Below, one piece after another: positions 60,388-64,000 of a stretch of 64,000 nt of DNA. How positions within the stretch are numbered: the first letter of the stretch is position 1; each line of letters begins with the position of its first letter. The notes below the pieces were generated by a model. It was not told where the DNA came from and searched no databases. It was given only the letters and a program-made list of their open reading frames with translations. The translations under genes and the position numbers were made by a program. This stretch comes from CAWEQO01 sp963811225 (GTDB lineage Bacteria > Chloroflexota > Anaerolineae > Anaerolineales > Anaerolineaceae), in NCBI GenBank assembly GCA_963811225.1, contig CAWEQO010000013.1, positions 274,240-338,239 on the forward strand, read 5' to 3'.

Positions 60388-61535
60388 TCCGAACCGAAAA
60401 GGCCCCCTACAATACAGTCGCTATCAGCCACCCGGGCATGAGCGGCAAAAACAACGAGGACCGCTTTGCCGTCTCCGCGTTTCGGCTGGGCGGTAAAGAT
60501 GCAACGCCCGTGCTGCTCGCCGTGCTTTCAGATGGGATCGGCGGGCACCGGGCCGGGGAGATCGCGGCCGAGATTGCAGTGGAGCGCATCAGCCGGCGCG
60601 TGTCGGAGAGCAAGGGTAAGCTCTCACCGGTGGATATTCTGCAAGACGCCGTGATCGAGGTCAGCGAAGAGATCCGCAAGATGGCGAACGAAGACCCTGA
60701 GCGCAAGGGAATGGGCGCCACCATCGCGTCGGCGCTGATCGTCGGACGGCACCTGCATATGGTGACCGTAGGCGACTCGCGCGTCTATCTGCTGCGCAAT
60801 CACCGCATCCGCCGATTGAGCATCGACCACACCTGGATCCAAGAAGCGCTGGACGCAGGCGTAATCACGCCGGAAGAGGCGGAAGGGCACCCCAACGCCC
60901 ACATCATCCGGCGCTACCTGGGCTCCCCCAAGCCGCCAGAGGTGGACATGCGCATCCGGCTGAACCCCGGCGAGAGCGACGCCGAGGCGATCGGCAACCA
61001 GGGTATGCTGCTGCAGCCCAACGACCGGCTGCTGTTATGCACCGACGGCCTGACGGACGTGGTGGATGACGCCGAGATCCAGGCGATCCTCGACCGCCAG
61101 CCGCTGGAGCAGGCCGGTCAATCGCTGGTGGAGCTGGCCAACCAGCGCGGCGGCCCAGACAACATCACCGTCATTGGGGTGCAGACGCCGGAGAAACTGG
61201 CAGCGGCGAAGGCCCCACCGCCCTGGCGTCTTTACGCAGCCGGCTGCCTTAGTTTGCTGGTGCTGGCGGCGCTGGCGATTTTCCTGGCGGCCGGGCTTGG
61301 CTGGATCACAGGCATTCAGAGCACGCCCACCCAAGAACTGCCAACGCTGCAAACCACCGGCACGCCGCTGTTCCAGCCGCTGCCCGGCGAAGTGACCCCC
61401 CTGCCTAGCGTGGAGCCCACCCGGCCCATACCACCAACCCCTGGCTTCGAGCGCCCCACCCTGACGCCCTGGCCGACGAACACACCTGGTCCCTCGCCGA
61501 CACCGACGGTCACGCCAACCGGTGTATTCCTTTAA
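60384..61535 (+). CDS. PP2C-type protein phosphatase with membrane tail
   Basis: 383 residues from ATG 60384. PP2C motifs: NNEDRFAVSAFRLG, LLAVLSDGIGGHRAGEIAAE (metal Asp), VGDSRVYLLRNH, LCTDGLTDVVDD and RGGPDNITVIGV. Then a membrane segment (about 285-306) and an external tail of Pro/Thr repeats (PTNTPGPSPTPTVTPT). It removes phosphate from Ser/Thr and, being co-translated with the FHA protein, forms a phospho-threonine read/erase pair. No Ser/Thr kinase is visible in the window. Confidence 0.9.
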   Translation: MIRTEKAPYNTVAISHPGMSGKNNEDRFAVSAFRLGGKDATPVLLAVLSDGIGGHRAGEIAAEIAVERISRRVSESKGKLSPVDILQDAVIEVSEEIRKMANEDPERKGMGATIASALIVGRHLHMVTVGDSRVYLLRNHRIRRLSIDHTWIQEALDAGVITPEEAEGHPNAHIIRRYLGSPKPPEVDMRIRLNPGESDAEAIGNQGMLLQPNDRLLLCTDGLTDVVDDAEIQAILDRQPLEQAGQSLVELANQRGGPDNITVIGVQTPEKLAAAKAPPPWRLYAAGCLSLLVLAALAIFLAAGLGWITGIQSTPTQELPTLQTTGTPLFQPLPGEVTPLPSVEPTRPIPPTPGFERPTLTPWPTNTPGPSPTPTVTPTGVFL

Positions 61536-61631
61536 TAAGAGCGCCGTGCGAGCCGCAGAAATTGCAGAGACGCAGAGGTAACTAATGTCCTCTGCGTCTC
61601 TGCAATTTCTGCGGCTCGCACGGCGCTCTTA
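61536..61631. repeat. 43-bp perfect inverted repeat between convergent genes
   Basis: Arms 61536-61578 and 61589-61631 are exact complements, separated by ten bases. It begins right after the PP2C stop and overlaps the stop of the lyase gene on the other strand. The arm contains the iterated ACGCAGAGG/CAGAGACG pattern. Very long for a terminator, yet placed like one. Confidence 0.85.
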
Positions 61632-62504
61632 AATCGCTTTCCCCGCTGCTTTCGCCTGCGCAATCAAATTCTGGGCGGCCTTGACCGTTGGCATGTCGAT
61701 CATCTTTCCGTTCATGGCGAAGGCGCCCTTGCCTTTTTGGGCGCTTTCGCCGTAATCATCCAACAGTTTCCGAGCAGCAGCGACGGCCTCGTCGGAAGGG
61801 GTAAAGATCTCCTGCACCGGCTGAACCTGGTTCGGGTGGATGATCTGCTTGCCGGTAAAGCCCAACTGCATGCCCTGCAGCGCCTCGGCGCGCAGCCCTT
61901 CCAGATCGTGGAAGTCGATCTTGACCATATCGATGGCCTGCAGGCCATGGGCCGCAGCGTGCAGCACCACCGCGCTGCGGGCATAGAAAACCTCCCACGC
62001 CTCAGAAGTGCGCCGGGCGCCCAGGCCAACGGCCATATCGTCCGCGCCGAAGATGAAAGCCTGCAGTCGCCTGGTGGCGCTAGAGATCTCGGGCAGGTTG
62101 ATGATCGCATGGGGCGTCTCGATCATGGCTAGCAGGACGATCGAGCCTTCCGGCCAGTGATACTGCTCCTCGGCTTCGGTGATCAGGCGGTTCACGAACT
62201 GCAGAGCGGTGGCCGAGACGGCCTTAGAAACGACAATGCCGTCGGGATGAGCCGGAAGGATCTCCTCCAGTTCCTCGCGCGCCAGGTTCGAGTCCACACG
62301 GTTGATGCGTACCAGCTTCTCGGACCCGCCGAAGTCCAGGGTCTGCAGGGCTTGCTTGATGGTCTGGCGCGCCTCGATTTTACGGTCATCCGAGACACTG
62401 TCCTCAATATCCATGCAGATTGAATCTACACCGAGGGTGGTCGCTTTTTCGATTTTGTGCAAATCATTACCGGGCATATAAAGCAGCGCTCGACGGGCTC
62501 TCAT
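61629..62504 (-). CDS. HpcH/HpaI-family CitE-like lyase
   Basis: 291 residues of the CitE TIM-barrel: RALLYMPGNDLHKIEKA (phosphate/CoA loop), SICMDIEDSVSDDRKIEAR (Mg-binding Glu/Asp), LAMIETPHAIINLPEI (Glu), FGADDMAVGLG and GKQIIHPNQVQPVQEIFTPS. Members cleave citramalyl-CoA, malyl-CoA or related 3-hydroxyacyl-CoA thioesters. Such lyases take part in the 3-hydroxypropionate bicycle of some Chloroflexota, but a stand-alone copy need not be. Starts in a 49-base gap next to the DUF3267 gene. Confidence 0.85.
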   Translation of the reverse strand: MRARRALLYMPGNDLHKIEKATTLGVDSICMDIEDSVSDDRKIEARQTIKQALQTLDFGGSEKLVRINRVDSNLAREELEEILPAHPDGIVVSKAVSATALQFVNRLITEAEEQYHWPEGSIVLLAMIETPHAIINLPEISSATRRLQAFIFGADDMAVGLGARRTSEAWEVFYARSAVVLHAAAHGLQAIDMVKIDFHDLEGLRAEALQGMQLGFTGKQIIHPNQVQPVQEIFTPSDEAVAAARKLLDDYGESAQKGKGAFAMNGKMIDMPTVKAAQNLIAQAKAAGKAI

Positions 62505-62553
62505 CCATTCACCTCCAATAAAAGAACTGCAAAAAATTTAGTACAATAAGCAA

Positions 62554-63165
62554 GTGGATAAACCAACACAAACTCTCCCCGCAAATTATATCCTGAAAGG
62601 CACACTCGATCTAAGCACAGATCGCAAGGCTGCTCTTGTCTTTAGCCTGATGGGAATCGTGCTGTTCTTCGTGTTTGGCGGGCTGTTCGGCTACGCGATC
62701 GTCCGCATGCGCCCGCTGGACAGCGGACAAATGACCAGCATCACCATCACTGGTGTCGGCAGCCTCGTGCTGGTAATCCTGGTGGCGGTAGGAATCAACA
62801 TCGTAGTGGTGGTGCTGCACGAGGCCGTACACGGCCTGTTCTTCTGGCTGTTCACCAAATCTCGGCCCGGGTTTGCCTTCAAGATCTGGTATGCCTATGC
62901 ATCGGCCCCCTCGTGGTACCTGCCTCGCAGCCTATACCTGGTCGTAGCGCTCTCGCCGCTGATTGCGCTGACTGCACTGGGCTTCGCCCTGGTTCCGTTC
63001 GCTCCAGCGGGACTGCTTGCAGCGCTGCTGCTGTTCATGACCTTGAACGCCAGCGGGGCGGTGGGCGATATTGGGGTTGCCATTTGGCTGCTGTTCCAGC
63101 CACAGTCATGCCTGGCCAACGACCACGGGGATGCCATATCGCTGTACGTACCGGGAGAGGGATAG
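62554..63165 (+). CDS. DUF3267-type integral membrane protein with HExxH motif
   Basis: 203 residues starting with GTG 62554. Five to six membrane segments; the third ends in VVVLHEAVHGLFFW, a zinc-binding HEAVH (His89, Glu90, His93). The family is predicted to be intramembrane metalloproteases of the M50-like group. ILKGTLDLSTDRK precedes the first membrane segment. No substrate suggested by neighbours. Confidence 0.78.
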   Translation: MDKPTQTLPANYILKGTLDLSTDRKAALVFSLMGIVLFFVFGGLFGYAIVRMRPLDSGQMTSITITGVGSLVLVILVAVGINIVVVVLHEAVHGLFFWLFTKSRPGFAFKIWYAYASAPSWYLPRSLYLVVALSPLIALTALGFALVPFAPAGLLAALLLFMTLNASGAVGDIGVAIWLLFQPQSCLANDHGDAISLYVPGEG

Positions 63166-63180
63166 GATAATCGCTTGAAA

Positions 63181-63233
63181 AAAAGGTCTGGAGTGGGCGC
63201 ACACGATTCGTGTGCGCCCACTCCAGACCTTTT
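63181..63233. terminator. 26-bp perfect hairpin
   Basis: AAAAGGTCTGGAGTGGGCGC and on to 26 bases, single central base, exact complement ending CCTTTT. Follows the DUF3267 gene. Confidence 0.85.
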
Positions 63234-63666
63234 GGGTATCGCTTCCCGATTTAGACGACTGGCAAATACGCCTCCACCATCGAGATAAAGCTGGGGATAT
63301 CCAGCGGCTTCGTGATGTAACCGCGATTCTTAATTTCAGTCAAACCATTCTCCTCTCACTGGCTAGTTTGCAAACAGATTGTTAGCTGGGCGTAATGGTT
63401 GCTGCGGTAAGCAGATGCTGCCTGTGAGGTAGGTTCAAATGGTTTTCCAACTGACCCTCAGCTGGATTTTTAGTACAAATCCATAATAAAACGACGCAGT
63501 TTTTACGGAATAGAGAGGTAGAAATACGGATTGACGGCCCTCTTGCAATTTTCGATGATGAAGCTGACGTGAGGGCGATTATCGACCACTTTTGCAGAAT
63601 TAAAAAAACTTGCGATATGAGATCAGGCATGGTAAAATTATGCCCGTCTACGAGGGTGTACGTGAT
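63234..63666. other. Gap of about 430 bases before the tRNA-Ser pair
   Basis: Apart from the receiver relic, no convincing gene is seen. A short open stretch without a start codon (about 63450-63620, plus strand) reads IRIDGPLAIFDDEADVRAII, which may be old coding sequence. Confidence 0.4.
63251..63355 (-). pseudogene. Relic of a receiver domain C-terminus
   Basis: Minus-strand frame 63355-63251 reads NGLTEIKNRGYITKPLDIPS and ends FISMVEAYLPVV, the last helix-strand part of a CheY-like receiver (the conserved Lys-Pro is kept). It has an in-frame TGA just upstream and no N-terminal part anywhere nearby, so it is a remnant, unless the preceding GAGGAG and TTG 63343 drive a 27-residue peptide. 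Confidence 0.6.
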
Positions 63667-63753
63667 GGAGGGATGGCCGAGTGGTTTAAGGCGCCTGTCT
63701 TGAAAACAGGTGTGGGGTTACCCCCACCGTGGGTTCGAATCCCTCTCCCTCCG
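63667..63753 (+). tRNA. tRNA-Ser (TGA)
   Basis: 87 bases: acceptor GGAGGGA/TCCCTCC, discriminator G, anticodon loop CTTGAAA (anticodon TGA, reading TCA), long variable arm GGGGTTACCCCC, T arm GTGGGTTCGAATCCC. Confidence 0.92.
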
Positions 63754-63786
63754 CTCAACCGGAGGGTATTAACAACCGGTAAAACT

Positions 63787-63874
63787 GGGGAGGTGCCAGA
63801 GTGGCTGATTGGGCTCGCCTGCTAAGTGAGTGCTGGGGTTAACTCAGCCGCGGGTTCGAATCCCGCCCTCCCCG
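63787..63874 (+). tRNA. tRNA-Ser (GCT)
   Basis: 88 bases: acceptor GGGGAGG/CCTCCCC, discriminator G, anticodon stem CTCGC/GTGAG with loop CTGCTAA (anticodon GCT, reading AGC), variable arm GCTGGGGTTAACTCAGC, T arm GCGGGTTCGAATCCCGC. Confidence 0.92.
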
Positions 63875-63901
63875 CTACTACAAAGTTTTTCTGTGTCACG
63901 A

Positions 63902-63990
63902 GGGGCATAAACGCATCGGTTGGTCGAACGGCCACGATGTGTTGCCCCGGAGAAAAGCTGCTCGGACTGCCATCCGAAGCAGCTTTTTTC
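63902..63990 (+). terminator. Hairpin and terminator after the tRNA-Ser pair
   Basis: GGGGCA plus ACGCATCG (63902-63918) pair with CGATGTGT plus TGCCCC (63935-63948); then AAAAGCTGCT-CGGA/TCCG-AAGCAGCTTTT (63953-63987) with a T run. The first hairpin is more than a terminator needs and could be part of a small RNA. Confidence 0.7.
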
Positions 63991-64000
63991 TTTCGATTGG

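Noticed and set aside
63382..63630. 82-codon minus-strand frame
   Set aside because: No ribosome site or recognisable domain, and Ser/Leu-rich shadow-like composition.

Overview
The window looks like a chromosomal segment of a Chloroflexota bacterium (Anaerolineae/Caldilineae-like), GC-rich in its genes. This is inferred from gene content: a STAND-TPR regulator with a C-terminal BTAD domain, a DUF5317 membrane protein beside an NHLP-type small protein, long exported proteins with Pro/Thr linkers, frequent GTG/TTG starts and leaderless ATGs. No phage, transposase, CRISPR or rRNA gene was seen. Four tRNA-bearing spots are present: Leu-CAA, Arg-GCG, Ser-CGA, and the pair Ser-TGA/Ser-GCT. LAYOUT: 1-5054 (minus) holds a partial GAF protein, an NHLP-like protein, a DUF5317 protein, an unannotated 37-residue hydrophobic peptide, and a large frameshifted STAND/BTAD regulator. 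5237-9665 holds an LCP protein, rpsU, a short ORF, a principal-type sigma factor and a MocR-type regulator. 9914-13260 is a Ku/LigD end-joining pair, followed by a structured RNA candidate with its own promoter and terminator. 13630-19571 has two lipoproteins, an HI0933-type flavoprotein, YchF, an FMN reductase and a carboxylesterase. 19576-24131 is an ABC/exported-protein operon. 25130-32846 has NDH-2, Mrp, a two-component system and RNase D. 33121-33428 is an 82-bp tandem repeat beside tRNA-Ser. 33487-44237 is a divergent sugar locus: ROK kinase, PfkB/heptokinase-like kinase, deoxyhypusine-synthase-like protein and HAD phosphatase on one side; LacI, GmhA-like SIS isomerase, Gfo/Idh/MocA dehydrogenase, a 49-codon ORF and an RbsABC-type importer on the other. 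44288-46251 is an amino-acid importer preceded by a His-rich leader peptide and terminator, so histidine is the likely effector. 46332-63165 carries a GH6 cellulase, an adenylate cyclase, a META lipoprotein, MarR plus a heterodimeric exporter, SWIM, GNAT, SPFH/NfeD, an FHA/PP2C phospho-threonine pair, a CitE-like lyase and a DUF3267 protein. HOW IT WORKS TOGETHER: the cell appears to be a heterotroph feeding on plant polymers (GH6), sugars and amino acids, with much membrane signalling. Two gene sets look undescribed: (i) the BTAD regulator, 37-aa peptide, DUF5317 and NHLP cassette, which resembles a peptide-signalling or peptide-maturation unit; (ii) the sugar locus, which joins heptose-pathway-like enzymes to a deoxyhypusine-synthase-like protein. 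A third strong observation is the His attenuator. Two window-wide themes are very long perfect intergenic hairpins (stems 18-43 bp) and about ten single-base frameshifts in otherwise well-preserved genes, the latter possibly sequencing errors.
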